DNA of 64,000 nucleotides from Adiantum capillus-veneris (GCA_014529385.2 CM043942.1:65299184-65363183); one strand, 5' to 3'. Positions 41,160-53,654 are shown, counted from the stretch's first letter. Notes: generated by a model not told the origin, from the letters alone. Program-made: numbers and translations.

Positions 41160-42242
41160 TGAGAAAAATCAGATTATTTACTTTTTCTTGATATTTTATG
41201 CCAAATGAAGTTTTGAATTAGCTCAAAGGCTTAAAATAGATCATAAAAAGACTGTCCATTGAAAAAATTGAAACAAGTGCTCATTTTAGGCCAAAAGTAA
41301 ATAAACGCGATTATTTACTTTCAGCTCAAAAGTGACCAAGGTTGATACCATAGACTCTATGCATGCGTACAAACATCTTTTGTAAAGGCCCATAGAATTT
41401 GGATCACCAAACCAACCAAAACCTTGATAAAAACTGAAATCTATACAGATTGTAGAAGACTTGAGTGTGAATTGAAAAAAACTTTTTCAAACTTAGTAAA
41501 ACTTGACTCAGGCGAAAGGTAGGCAGGTATTACGAGTCCTCTGTCCCACACATCTATCTAGAAGTGTGGTTTACCGCTTATATTGAAGTGTTAAACAAGT
41601 GCACATGCTCACTTGACAAAAAAGATGCAAAAATTTACCGAAAGTAAATAATCACGATTATTTACTTTTGTCCCATTTTTCAACATTTTTGACCAACCCA
41701 GCTTACCACTAGTTTTAGCATATTATATTAAGCCCACAAACCAAATTAGGTAAGATTTGGATCATTGAAGTGAAAATAGTGACCAAATTTGTTCAGTCAG
41801 TCTTATAGACACAAAACTGTTGACCAATTGAATAGGGATTATCCAAACTTGATGAAACTTGGCTTGGGAGCTTAAGTTAAGCTCCTTAACAAATCTGTGT
41901 AAACAATTGGGCAAAAAGTTGCACAAAAATACTAGGAGTAAATAATCGCGATTATTTACATCTGCTTCAAAATTGGACATTTTTGCACATTTGAGTAGTC
42001 CACAAGGTCAAGCATATCAAGTAGACCACATAAATTAAATTTGGTGAAATTTGTATCACAAAAGTGAGACTTAAGCCAGATTCTCAAAAACAGAGTCTAT
42101 AGACATGAAATAGTTGATAACTTGGACAAATTTTGTTCAAACTCAGTGAAACTTTTTCGGAGACCTTAACAAGTTGAATACTTGGCAAAAAAAGCCAAAA
42201 AGTGCAAAGAACTGAGAAAAGTAAATCATTGCGATTATTTAC
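41160..42242. repeat. Diverged repeat array with a 22-bp palindrome in each unit
   Basis: Four sites, 41297-41318, 41644-41665, 41938-41959 and 42221-42242, plus a half-site at 41172-41181, share the palindrome with half GTAAATAATCG. The third is perfect and the others have one to three changes. Spacings are 347, 294 and 283 bp. Sequence between sites is recognisably related (AAACTTG, ACAAAACTGTTGA, GAGACTTAAG words), so this is an old tandem array in which the palindrome changed least. Confidence 0.75.
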
Positions 42243-42736
42243 TTCTGATTCACAGAGATAAAATTTTGGACTTTTGAGGCTATACAATGTTAGAACAACC
42301 TAATACAAGGCCACTGATCAATTTTGGGGTAAATTGGATCCAAATTAGTACATGTTCACTCAATTTTTAGTTTGCAGATTAGTCCTTTGGCTTTTTACAA
42401 AAGTAGAATCTGAAAGTCTCCATTGTTGACTCGCTTAGATCAAATTCAAGTGATACACATAGACTTGTCACAATAATTAGCAAAAATTATACAATCTTTG
42501 TGAAAGAGTAGCTAACTTGATTAAAACTGATATAGAATCAGGTTGGAGACAAGGAATTGAAAGCTTGACAAAAGATGCATTTAAGTCAAGTGGAAGAAAC
42601 TGATAACAAGTCAATCAGATTCTAAGTACTCTATCCAGGGCTTCACAAGTCTACATGAACCTTAGATATGGTCGTATTCTAGCAAACCAAGGCATATTTG
42701 AAGAGACCGCTAGTAGAGTAAGAATCAACATCTGAA

Positions 42737-42997
42737 ATGTCTTCCTATTCAACTCATTCAGGAACCAGAACGACAGTGAGTTATAAGCACATACTCACCT
42801 TTTATAAGACTAATGGCCATGGAGCTCAGGTTTACCTGGATCCTAACAAAGAGTATGCCATTCGCATTGATGAATATGACATAGAGTTTGAAGAGGAAAT
42901 CAGGGCAAACAAACAAGGAAAAATGTATATGGATAAAAATGAAACTCAGTATTTACAAGTTGAAAACCCTGATGTGATAGAAAAATGGGGGTTATAA
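42737..42997 (+). CDS. Hypothetical 86-residue protein
   Basis: Open frame from MSSYSTHSGTRTTV to VENPDVIEKWGL. It is acidic and Tyr-rich, with HILTFYKTNGHGAQVYLDP and EYAIRIDEYDIEFEEEI. No family recognised. It lies just after the palindrome array and 57 bp before copia F. Its protein-like composition is the only support; it could be an exon or a chance frame. Confidence 0.25.
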   Translation: MSSYSTHSGTRTTVSYKHILTFYKTNGHGAQVYLDPNKEYAIRIDEYDIEFEEEIRANKQGKMYMDKNETQYLQVENPDVIEKWGL

Positions 42998-43054
42998 GTA
43001 AATACCATAATTCCAGATATGGTATCAAAAGAAGGACCACCGACTTTAGAATTG

Positions 43055-43302
43055 TGTTACCATATACATGTGGTAGTGATGTGTGTGAACACACTAGGAC
43101 CACCGGGGCATTGTTTCCCTCTTTAGGAAGTCCACCCCCCCCCCCCCCCCCCCTGCCCCCCCTTGCATTGTATATACTCCCATCACTCTAGGGTTATCTA
43201 TCTTTCCATTGCACACTAAGTAACACACTCTCTATTGTGTGCCTTGATCTTCCTTCGTCTTCTCCAAGCTGTGTGCGTTTCCTTGCAACCCTAATTCCAA
43301 CA
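43055..43302 (+). repeat. 5' LTR of copia F
   Basis: Starts TGTTACCATATACATGTGG and ends CTAATTCCAACA. 248 bp; longer than in A and C partly because of a run of 19 C (43135-43153) in place of a shorter mixed stretch. Confidence 0.9.
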
Positions 43303-43304
43303 AT

Positions 43305-43316
43305 TGGTATAAGAGC
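43305..43316 (+). promoter_or_regulatory. Primer-binding site of copia F
   Basis: TGGTATAAGAGC, one mismatch to the standard site, two bases after the LTR. Confidence 0.85.
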
Positions 43317-43653
43317 AGGTTGCATCCTCTCGGGCTTAGTCGCCAGCTGCTCCAACACACGCCTCCTCACCTTATCCAATTTTAGCAAGCTTTGACGAGC
43401 ATTTGCAGGTCGACAAAAATTTTTGGAAGGCTTGTAGAGCTTAGTCTGCACAATTTTTTGATTCGGGCTCATTTTGGCCTCCGTTTCACTACAGGTAGTA
43501 CTGCACAGGCTATTTCATCATTATGTGTTGAATTTTTGTCAGTGCTGTTTTCTACAAAACAGGTGCCCGATAGTCTTCTATGGTTTGTTCTATATAGCAC
43601 GTGTTGTTCCCGCCTCTTTTCGGGTAGTTTTCACATCAGATGAAGTATTTACC

Positions 43654-45578
43654 ATGGCTGACAACAACATAGATGCGTTCAAGATGTTTGCTGCTGAGGA
43701 CAGATTGGATGGGGATAATTACCCTATGTGGGTTTACATGATGCAACATGTCTTTGTGTCAAAAGGCATCTAGAATATTGTGCAGGGCATTGATGTACGT
43801 CGTGGTTTTGAGGATGTAAGCGATGTTGAGGATGTGGCAGGTCTTGCTGCAAAGATTGCTGCTATGAGAGTTGTTTTGCCTACGGTAGAACAATCTCATT
43901 GGGATGTAAAGGATACGTAGGCTCATGCATTGATTGTGTTATTTGTGAAGCACACCATTGTTCCTCACATTCGTTCAGCAAAATCTACAAAATAGGCTTG
44001 GGATATTTTGGTTGGACTTTATGAAAGTCGCAATGAGGCTAAAATTGCTTTACTGCGTAAAGAGATGGAGTCAAAAATTATGGATGAGGAAGATAATATG
44101 GACACTTTCCTTACTGGTGTCAAGGATATCAATGAGCAATTTATTTCTGTAGGTGAAGTCATTTCAGACAGCTCCCTTGTGCAGATTGTTCTTGATGCCT
44201 TACCAGATTCTTACCAGACTTTTTCTAGTACTTGGAGACTTATGACCCAAGGAAATCCTGAAGTTGTCAAGTTTGATGCATTATGCACATTGTTGTTGCA
44301 AGAGTCACTTTCCAAAAAGAACAGGACTAGACAGCATGCACTTGAACACGCTTTTATTGATTCTCAAAGAAAGGGTGGTAACAGCAATGTAGCCACTTCT
44401 TATGGTTCTGCTGCGAGTGGAAAAACTTCTATTCCCAATGCTTCTGCTGACAGCACTTCGTCTGGAAATTCTGGTTGATAAGGGAAAAAAGAAGATGTGT
44501 TGCCATTATTGTAAAGCTAATGATCACTTGATCAAGCAGTGTCCTAAGTTGAAGACAAAAAGGCTAAGAAGAAAGAGGGTGGTTCCACTACAAATGATGG
44601 TTCCACTACAAATGCAGCCATTTGTTGTTTCTTCTATCAAAGGAGACTGTGATGATGATGTTGATGCAGAAGGAGCTTTTAGTGCAAAGTGCACTTACAA
44701 TCCTGTTGTCCATGATGCATACATGTCAGTTGTTGCTACAGATTCACATGTGTGGTATTTCGACAGTGGTGCTAGAAAGCACATTACCTCACATCGTGAA
44801 TTTTTTACCTCTCTCGAGTATGTCCCTCATTGGAATTCAATCACTTGTGCCAACAATGTCTCTTATTTGATTCAAGGAGTTGGAAAGATTGTGTTTACTG
44901 CTGTTGCAAGTGGTAGTTCTTTCACACTTGTTGATGCACTTTATTGGGATTAAGAAGAATCGTTTGCCTGTGTCCGCACTTGCTAGATTTGGACTTGTAG
45001 TCAAATTTGTGGATGACAGATGTACAATACATGATCTCAGTTTTGGTGATGAAATTGTTGCATCTGGCCTTTTGTGTCGTGGGCTGTATAAGCTCACTTT
45101 TTATGACAAGTGTGGACAAAATTTTGCAAATGCAATTGCAAATTCAAGGGCTATTTCAGATGAAAAACTTTGGCATGCATGTTTTGGTCATTTGAATTTT
45201 GCCAGTTTGCTGCATTTGCAAAAATCTATATGGGTGTTTCTTTGCCACCTCTTGAAGCACCTGTCAAACATGTTTGTGAAGGCTGTATTTTGGGTAAGAT
45301 GTAGTGTTCGAAGTTTCCAAAGGATGGTTCAGTTAGGGCCACATGCAGATTGCATCTTGTGCATAGTGATGTTTATGGGCCCATGCAAACTCCATCCTTG
45401 GGCAATTACCTTTACTCCATGACTTTCATTGATGATTACTCCAGGCATGCATGGGTATTTCCGCTTAAAGAAAATTCTAAAGTTTTTATGTGCTTCAAAC
45501 AATTTTTGGCTATGGCTGAAAATGTCTCGAAATGTACTATGGGCACCCTTCGTTCGATAAAGGGGGGGAGTATATGTC
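43654..45578 (+). pseudogene. Copia F Gag-protease-integrase, truncated
   Basis: Starts MADNNIDAFKMFAAEDR. Stops appear after VFVSKGI and at two later points of Gag, where Trp or Gln is expected. Later Gag (44008-44478) is intact: MDEEDNMDTFLTGVKDINEQ, VLDALPDSYQTFSSTWRLM. The zinc knuckle CHYCKANDHLIKQC is complete, and the protease WYFDSGARKHIT keeps DSG. In integrase, VHSDVYGPM has the first Asp; at the second the frame is broken by a different one-base loss from that in A and C. Reading ends near 45578. Confidence 0.87.
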
Positions 45579-46791
45579 TGAGTACTATAGAGGTAACATA
45601 TAGATATGGGTGCCAAAACAACAAGCTAGATCATATGAAGTAACTTCAAGTCCCTCCCAAGAAAGTAGGTCCACAAGGTATCAACCTTGACAATATCCTA
45701 GGATACCTAAGCAGCAGGTATACAATAGACACAATTGAAAGATGCTAAAGTCTACCACAGCTTTCAAGAGAATATAGAACATACATGAATCTTCCTCTTA
45801 GACAAGGCTCTACACAGGTTATACAAAGATTTGGCTACCAGTCAACCACAAGCCCCAACTGCAACTACACTAGACCTGCATGAAGATCTCAAGAACTCAA
45901 CAAGACCTAGAGATCAACAAAGTCAACAAAGGAGTTACAAAGGTCCTCAAGAGATTTGAATTCCTAAGTCTTCCAATGATCCTAGTCAAAAACAGTGAAC
46001 ATAGTCCTACAACAACATCAAAAACTCCTATCAACATGCCTAATTGGAGAATCAAACAAATAATGGAGTCTTCATAGTCAACAAAGGACAACCCAACCAA
46101 CGTGAATGCAAATTTGAGGATGATAAAATAGGTATGGCAAAAGAAACCTTCAATGACAACTTGGTCCTTCACTAATCCTCTTTTTGAGAATTAAGGCTTA
46201 CTTTTATCTGAAGAACTGTTTATAGAACGAGAACCAGGGTGCAAAAAACACTCTTTGGCATGGTCAGAGTCAGGCTGTTGAGCCATAAAATGAGCAAAGC
46301 ATCAGTTTCAAAGCTTCAAGTCATATTAAACTTTGTGCTAAGAGTCTTACTTATTAGGATTACGCTCAAGCTGGAAGAGTCGAGCATATCTAAGTTGTGT
46401 TGTTCATGCTGGATGAGATGAGCATAAGAGTCAAAGTCTATTAACTTAGAATTGGTGGAGTGTCATAGAGTCCAACACTCATGCACATTGCACAGTAAGA
46501 TGAGAGCACATATCCTCGTCAACAAAAACCATTCTTAAAGGGGTTCCAGTTTGCAAAGCCATGTGATATGCTTTTATAGCTATACCATCTTGCTGAAGAA
46601 CCCCTCAAAATCTCTCTTTCACAATACATTGTTTCCCTTGCATTTCTCTGTATGTATAAATAGGATGTTGTATCATTGGACATATGCATTAGACACTCTT
46701 TTTTCTACCACCTATGCACCTTGAGTGGACTAAAACACGCAAACCAATGTCATGCAAACCAATAAGTCATGCAGTGGATTCAATACTAACC

Positions 46792-47212
46792 GAATAGGAA
46801 TCTTGGTGACTGCCCAACGCTCTCTATCGCTTGGTGTTGACCTTGATGTTAAAGGAATTACAAACAACAGAAAAGACCTTGGGACATGATAACCGACAAC
46901 AGAAAGACATGTCGTATAGTGAAGTCAATACGGGGCAAATAGGAAGCTTGGGGATTGCCCAACACTCCCCATCGCTTGGTGTTGACCTTGGTATAACTGA
47001 CAATAAAGACCATGGTGATGTGATTACAAAAATGCAGTTGAGTCAACATTGGGCAAGCAAATAGGAGTCTTGGGGACTATCCAACGCTCACCATCGCTTG
47101 GTGTTGACCTTGGGGTTAACATCATTACATGCAACAGTGGAGTCAACACCAAACAAATAGGAAGCTTGGTGACTACCCAATGCTCCCCATTGCTTGGTGC
47201 TCACCTTGGCAA
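46792..47212 (+). repeat. Four-unit minisatellite in element G
   Basis: Core words CAAATAGGA, CTTGG, CCCAACGCTC and ATCGCTTGGTGTTGACCTTG recur from about 46792, 46938, 47059 and 47154. It is present in the first internal region of G and absent from the second. Confidence 0.8.
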
Positions 47213-47679
47213 ATTGGCATCGGCCCAGTAACCTTCCACGGATATCACATTGTTTAATTCTATATCTATCAGCAAATAATCCCTTGAGTACTTTATTAAT
47301 ATTTCCCATGCTAATAAGTATTCCAATAATGCGCGTATACCAAAGGCACTTTTTTTCCATACTCAGTTTTTTCCCTTTGGTCATCCAAATATTAGACCCT
47401 AATTTAGAACCTCATCATTCTACTTCCCTTGTACATACTTTTCATAAATAAACAGAAGACTCATCATTATGCTATTACAACGGACAAATACAACATCATC
47501 TCTCACATCAGACATATTCGGACCAATGAAGATGCTGTAGTAGATTGAACCTCATCAACAAATTCAACTACAAAATGAGCGACGATCAGCCCATCATCAA
47601 CCGATCAAAACCTTCCCTTGCCTCCATGAAAAGTTTTCAACAATGCCCGAGGACAGGAACTAAAATCGGTAGGGGGGAA

Positions 47680-48599
47680 TGTTAACTGAGTCAATGTCAG
47701 TTAATAGAAGTTGCTAAAGACCGAATATGTACGGATGCACATCGGGGATGAATACAAAGAAGCAGTAAAGATTGGAGTTACACATTTTTCACGTTTTCCC
47801 AAAATGGTCATGTATTGTAAATTCTCGATTCATTTCAAGCCATTGTAATATTTTAATGTGTTACGGGCTGAATGGGAGTTCCAAACTGTAAAGAATAGAT
47901 CAGTTACTGTGCCTAGGTTGCAGATTCAGTAAGTGGTGGAGCCTTAAAGGCCTTGGGTGCCCGAACAATGCATATTTTTACCCTAGGTCCATAAGGTAGC
48001 GTGAAAAGGAAATGAGGGTTCTCAAGCTCATTTGTTGAGAGCACTCTTTGGGGAGAGCTCTTAGGTGTGTGGCTATGGATTCCTTGAGATTCTCCTTTCT
48101 CATGTGACTTCGTTAACACTAATCAATGCTTAATTCTCTTTCACTATGCCTCTCTCATGCGTGTTATGATTGCCTATGATGCTTTGATTAGCTAGATCTT
48201 AACTAATTAGTGGTAAATCCCTCTCTAATCTTGTGTGATTGGCCTCTCTTCCTTGTGTGTGCATGTAGGTTTGATTGGAGTGTGGTGCTCGATAGATCTA
48301 TGTGTGTTTTCTTGTGATTAGTGTGATGCATGATAGTATTAGTGTTGTGTGCGTCTTGCAATCATTATCGTGTGCGATTGGGTTGATTAGATGTGAAGAG
48401 AAGTGGATGTGGAGATTTCCCATCATTGTGGCTTAGCTCCTCCATAGGCCAAGAAGCTCACCTCATAGAGTTAACCATTTGTGTTGCCATGATTAGCTCA
48501 CTAATTGTGTGAATGTTTCCATGTGCTAGCCGGAGGGCTCATCCCTCCGGATTGATAATTGTTGGTCATTGGAGCTATGCAGAAATGGAGCCCCCAACA
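47680..48599 (+). repeat. Element G, first LTR
   Basis: 920 bp, TGTTAACTGAG to GAGCCCCCAACA. Homologous along its length to 50131-51069 (for example GATTGGAGTTACACATTTTT and GATGCTTTGATTAGCTAGAT). Confidence 0.75.
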
Positions 48600-50130
48600 A
48601 CCTAAGCAGCATGTATACAATAGAAAAACATTTGAAAGATGCTAAAGTGAACCACAACCCACAAGAGGATACAGAACAAAGATGGATCTCAAAGAATATT
48701 CCTCTTAGACAAGGATCCTACAAAGATCTGGCTACTAGTCAACCATAAGCCAATTGCAACTACACCAGACCTGCATGAAGATCTCAAAAGCTTAAAAAAA
48801 GCTAGAGCTAAGCAAAGTTAATAATGGAGATACAAAGGTCATCAAGAGATTTGGATTCCTAAGTCTTCCAATGCTCCTATTCAAACACCAAATGCCAACA
48901 GCTAACAGAGACCTACAACAACATCAAAGACTCCTATCAACATGCCCAATTGGAGAGTCAAACAGATAATGGAGTCATCACAATCAAATAAGGACAACCT
49001 GACACACGTGGATGCAGATTCAAGGATGATGAAACATGTACGGCAAAAGAAACCATCAATGCAAGCTTGATCCTTCACTAATCCTCTTTTTGAGGATTCA
49101 AGCTTACTTTTACCTGAAGAAATGTTTGTAGTAAGCACAAGAATGTAAAAGGTCAAGTCACCAGGGTGCAAAAAACACTCTTTGGCATAGTCAGAGTTGG
49201 GTTGCTAAGCCATAAAATGAGCAAAGCATTAGTCCCAAAGCTTCAAGTCATATTAAAATTTGTGCTAAGAGTCATAGTTATTAGTCTTACGCTCAAGCTG
49301 GAAGAGTTGAGCATATCTAAGTGGTGTTGATCATGCTGAATGAGATGAGCATAAGAGTCAAAGTCTATTAACTTACATCTTTTGGAGTGTCGAGTCCAAC
49401 ACTCACGCACAGTGCACAATAAGAGGAGAGCACATATCCTCGGCAACGAAAACCATTCTTAAAGGGGTGTGAGCTTGAAAAGCCATGTCATATGTTTTTA
49501 TAGCTACACCATCTTTTTGAAGAACCCCTCAAAATCCTTCTTGCACAACATATTATTTCCCATGCATTTTTTGTGTATGCATACAGGATGTCCCACCATT
49601 GGACATATGCATCAGACACTCTTTTTTGCTTCCACCTAGGCACCTTGAGTGGACTACAATAGGCAAACAAATGTTCCATAATTCTACCCTTTCATATTTG
49701 CTACCTTCTTAATTCCATATCTATCAACAAATAATCCCTTGAGTACTTTATTAACATTTTCCATGCTAATAAGTACTCTAATAATGTGCTTATCCTAAAG
49801 GCACTTTTTTCCCACTGGGTTTTTTCCCTTTGTTCATCCAGGTATTAGGCCCTAATTTAGAACCTCATCATTCTACTTCCCTTGTACATACTTTTCACAA
49901 ATAAACAATACCCTCATCATTATGTTGTTACAATGGACAAATGCAACATCATCTCTCATATCAGACATATTTGGACCAATCAAGATGCTGCAACAAATTG
50001 AACCTCATCAACAAATCCAACAACAAATGAAGAAAATCAGCCATCAAAAACCAATCAAACACCTTCCACAGCCCCCACAAACACTTTTTAACAGTGTCCA
50101 AGGATGCACACTAAAATCGATAGGGAGGAA

Positions 50131-51069
50131 TGTTAACTGAGTCAACGTCAGTTAACAAGTGCTGCTAAATACCAAAGATGTACGGATGCACATCAGAGTT
50201 CAACATGAAGAAGCAGTAAAGATTGGAGTTACACATTTTTCACATTTTCCCAAAGTGGTCACGTTACTCGACTCATGTATTATAAATTCCCGATTTATTT
50301 CAAGCCATTGTAATATTTTAATGTGTTACAAGCTCAATGAGAGTTCCAAGTTGTAAAAAATAGGTCAGTTAGTGTGCCTAGGTTGTAGATTCAGTAAATG
50401 GTGGAGCCCTAAAGGCCTTGGGCACCCAGACATTGCCTATTTTTACCCTAGGTATATAAGGCACTGTGTGAAAGAAGTTAGTGTTCTAAAGCTCATTTTT
50501 TGAGAGCACTCTTTAGTGAGAGCTCTTGAGGTGTGTGTGGCTATGGAGTCCTTGAGCTTCTCCTTGATCATGTGACTTGGTTAACACTAATCAATGCTTA
50601 ATTCTCTTTCACTATGCCTCTCTCATGCTTCTTGTGATTTCTAATGATGCTTTGATTAGCTAGATCCTAACTAATTAGTGGTTAATCTTGCTCTAATCTT
50701 GTGTTATTGCCCTCTTTTGTTTGTGTGTGCATGTAGGTTTGATTGAAGTGTGGTGCTCACAAAATCTATATGTGTATGATTGTGATTAGTGTGTTGCATG
50801 ATAGGATTAGGATTGTGTGCGTCTTGCAATTGTTATTGTTTGTGATTGGGTTGATTAGAGGTGGAGACAAGTGGATGTGGATATTGCCCATCATTGTGGC
50901 TTAACTCCTCCATAGGCCGAGAAGCTCACCTCATAGAGCTAGCCATTCGTGTTTCCATGATTAGCTCACTTATCATGTGAGTGTTTCCATGCCCTATCCG
51001 GGTAGCTCATACCTCCGGATTGATAATTTTGTTGGTCATTGGAGCTATGCAATGATGGAACCCCCAACA
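50131..51069 (+). repeat. Element G, second LTR
   Basis: 939 bp, TGTTAACTGAG to GAACCCCCAACA, preceded by the purine tract ATAGGGAGGAA. Confidence 0.75.
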
Positions 51070-51285
51070 CTATGGTATGTTGCTAAATCTTATTCGTCCC
51101 AATACTTACTTATTATTGCATGTATTAGGTTTTTGTTAGGATTAAGATCTTACAAAATGAAGAGTCAGAGGGTTGATCTAGAAAGTGTCTTTGGTGAACA
51201 GGAAGGAGAAGGGAGACCACCTCATCTGCTGAGAGGCTCCTTAAAGAGAGATGTGTACTTTGTGGAGGCGAAAGATATATTTCTT

Positions 51286-51620
51286 CACTACAAGAGGTCG
51301 CGCAGAAGTCGATGCAGGTACCGACAAAATAGCGCTAATTTTTAAACTAAAAAGCGTTGAAATAAGCCTCGGAAGAGACACAAGTATCGTAGCGTTGGTA
51401 TGTCTATCAGTGTAGCAGGCGTCAGAGTAGGCCTATTAACAGGCGTCGAAATAATTAACTGAACAAGCACCGCTACTAATAAATCAAATTCCGATGCTCA
51501 TTTCATTGGCCCTACCGACGGTGGTACCGTAACCTGTACCGATGACCAAAACCTGCAAATTTTTTTTGGCCAAAGAGGGCTAGGAACTAATGCTGCATGT
51601 ACTGCAACAAAAGAAAACAA
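51286..51620 (+). mobile_element. Possible CACTA-type transposon end
   Basis: CACTACAAGAGG at about 51288 resembles the CACTACAAGAAAA terminus of En/Spm (CACTA) elements. The next 250 bp hold short repeated words (AGCGTTG, GGCGTCAG, GGCGTCGAA, ACCGCTAC) like their subterminal repeats. No opposite terminus or transposase was found. Confidence 0.4.
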
Positions 51621-51769
51621 CCCTCTGTGCCCAAAGGAAGAGTGCACAAGCAACCACACTCCACCTACAAGCTGACGCTAAAGAGAGAGTGTATGGCAAT
51701 TAGCAAAATTGTAAGAATAACATAACTTGATAACATGATTAAAACATGAGTTGAAAACTGTAAAACCAT

Positions 51770-52265
51770 AAACATAACCTGTGTGCCATACCATAACCAT
51801 TACCATTACCATAACTTGCTTGTTATACCATAACCATAACCATAACCATCACATGATTGCTATACCATCATAGCAAAACCATAACCATCACCTGAACCAA
51901 AACCATAACCATAACCTTGCACAACCATAACCATAACCATAGCACAATTGCTATACCATCATAGCAAAACCATAACCATAACCATAACCATAGCAAAAAC
52001 ATAACCATAACCATAACCATAGCAAAACCATAACCATAGCACAATTGCTATACCATCATAGCAAAACCATAACCATAACCTTGCACAACCATAACCATAA
52101 CCATAACCTTGCACAACTATAACCACAACCATAACCATAGCAAAACCATAACCATAACTTTGCACAACCATAACCATAACCATAACCATAAACCATAAAC
52201 ATAAACATAAACCATAAACATAAGCTGACTATCAAACCTTAACCATACCATAAACATAAGTACTA
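51770..52265. repeat. (CCATAA)n simple repeat region
   Basis: About 500 bp of CCATAA units mixed with a longer recurring unit containing ATTGCTATACCATCATAGCA. It creates long frames such as MVMVMVM that are not genes. It does not match the plant telomere repeat. Confidence 0.9.
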
Positions 52266-52269
52266 CAAA

Positions 52270-53400
52270 ACTATACATATGCAAGAGGTCACTGAGTGAG
52301 AAGCCCTCATGGTAATGCCTCCCAATTCACATCCTCTCCCTCCTCCTGTAGAGCTGAGTCAAAAGGGCCACAAGTACATGCTTGTACCCATAGTTCTCCT
52401 CTTGGCATTGATGCATCCAAAGTGTGTTGACTCTAGAAGGTGGCATGGGCAGATGTATGCAGGCAAGTACAGGCATGGAAAAGGGCTCGAGCAGCTAGGA
52501 AAATCATGGGATGACAGGTAGCAGTGGAATTGTATGCATGATGCGGCTTATAAGCCAAGAAAGGCTCCTTGAGGGTCTAATTTGGGTAGCAGGTGAAGGA
52601 GATGCAAGTGAAGCTTTTGGGTCCAGGAATGAAGACCTTGAAGTGCTGAAGGAGCAGGTCCAGACCGTTCATCAAACCGAGCTACAGAGCCCAAGTTATT
52701 GAAGGTTGAAGCTTTAATGGTTTGCAGATTCTTGCCGGCGGATAGGGCAGCGGGAAAAAGGTGATCCAAGGGGAATTCGAGGTACAGGTGTGTGAGCTCA
52801 ATTCATGGAGACTATCTGTCTTCTCAGATTGCGGGATAAGAGCTATGGTTTGCAAGATATGATCAATTGAAGTTTTTTCGGGGGCCGGGTCTGAGCCCAC
52901 TTGGCCGCATTGGAGAATGTGCCATCTGGAATCTTTTCAGCACCGACAAAGTTTTGAAGCAGGGTATGCATCATACGAAGCTAGAAAGAAGTGACTGCAT
53001 GTCAAACGGAGTACGGAGCCAGAATTTATAGCAGTCAGAAAATGGGGTGCCTTTGTCCAAAGTTGGTTGCAGGTGATTTTTTCACTTTTTGAAGGCCTTG
53101 GTTCGAGGATGCCAAGGAATCAAAATGCAGGTACAGAGAGTATGTTTGGAGCCGGGAAGATGGAGTTTCAGAAGGTTGTTACGGCTTGGCAGTCCAACCT
53201 TGGAGCAGAGAATGGGAGCTACTGAAAGAGGACCAAGAAATTTTTTTTTTCTAAATATTTTTGAATGGGTTTTGCCCTTGGGGGTACAAGTCAGTGAGGG
53301 ACCGCCACATGGCCGTTACTTAAACCCATATGCGCAGTCGGGGTCCAGAAGACAGCAGTATATATATTAGAGCGTGGGCTCTTTAGGGGACACAAGAGGG
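52270..53400. other. Unassigned sequence
   Basis: Short frames only; no family recognised. TATATATATTAGAG near 53350 could be a TATA box of the following unit. Confidence 0.35.
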
Positions 53401-53632
53401 GAGAGAGAGAGAGGAGCTATCCCTCCCAAGGGCTATGGCGTGTGTGTGGGCTGCCCTGCCGGGCACTGCGCGCAGTGCTGTGTGGCGGTTTGGTGGTGAT
53501 TTTGGTGGTGCAGAAAAAGTGGCGCGCCCGCGGGCGCCCGTGTGGTGTGGAATTTCTGTGATGACATGGCAGCCAGTAAGGGCCGGTGCCCACGCCCGCT
53601 AAGGGTCAAATTTTTTGAGGAAAAGGGGTATG

Positions 53633-53654
53633 CCCCCCCCCCCCCCCCCCCCCC
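53633..53654. repeat. Run of 22 C
   Basis: Homopolymer; its length is uncertain in any assembly. Confidence 0.85.

Larger units (their letters stand above)
43055..45578 (+). mobile_element. Ty1/copia element F, same family as A and C, 3'-truncated
   Basis: Plus-strand copy with 5' LTR 43055-43302, primer-binding site, Gag, protease and the first half of integrase. Homology to copia A ends abruptly near 45578, just after GEYMS-coding sequence. Polymerase, RNase H and 3' LTR are absent, so no target duplication can be assigned. Confidence 0.88.
45589..51068 (+). mobile_element. LTR element G: partial internal, LTR, internal, LTR
   Basis: Two related LTRs of 920 and 939 bp (47680-48599 and 50131-51069) start TGTTAACTGAGTCAA and end CCCCCAACA. 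Each is preceded by a purine tract (AGGGGGGAA, AGGGAGGAA). The sequences before each LTR (45704-47679 and 48600-50130) are also related, so LTR-internal units occur twice in tandem. The internal regions hold no pol domain, so it is non-autonomous. ACTAT occurs at 45584-45588 and 51069-51073 and could be a target duplication, but the left side does not start with an LTR. Confidence 0.6.

Noticed and set aside
51959-52189. Minus-strand frame rich in Met-Val-Tyr-Gly
   Set aside because: Produced by the CCATAA simple repeat, not a gene.
51770-52265. Interstitial telomere repeat
   Set aside because: The unit is CCATAA/TTATGG, not the plant TTTAGGG or a close variant.
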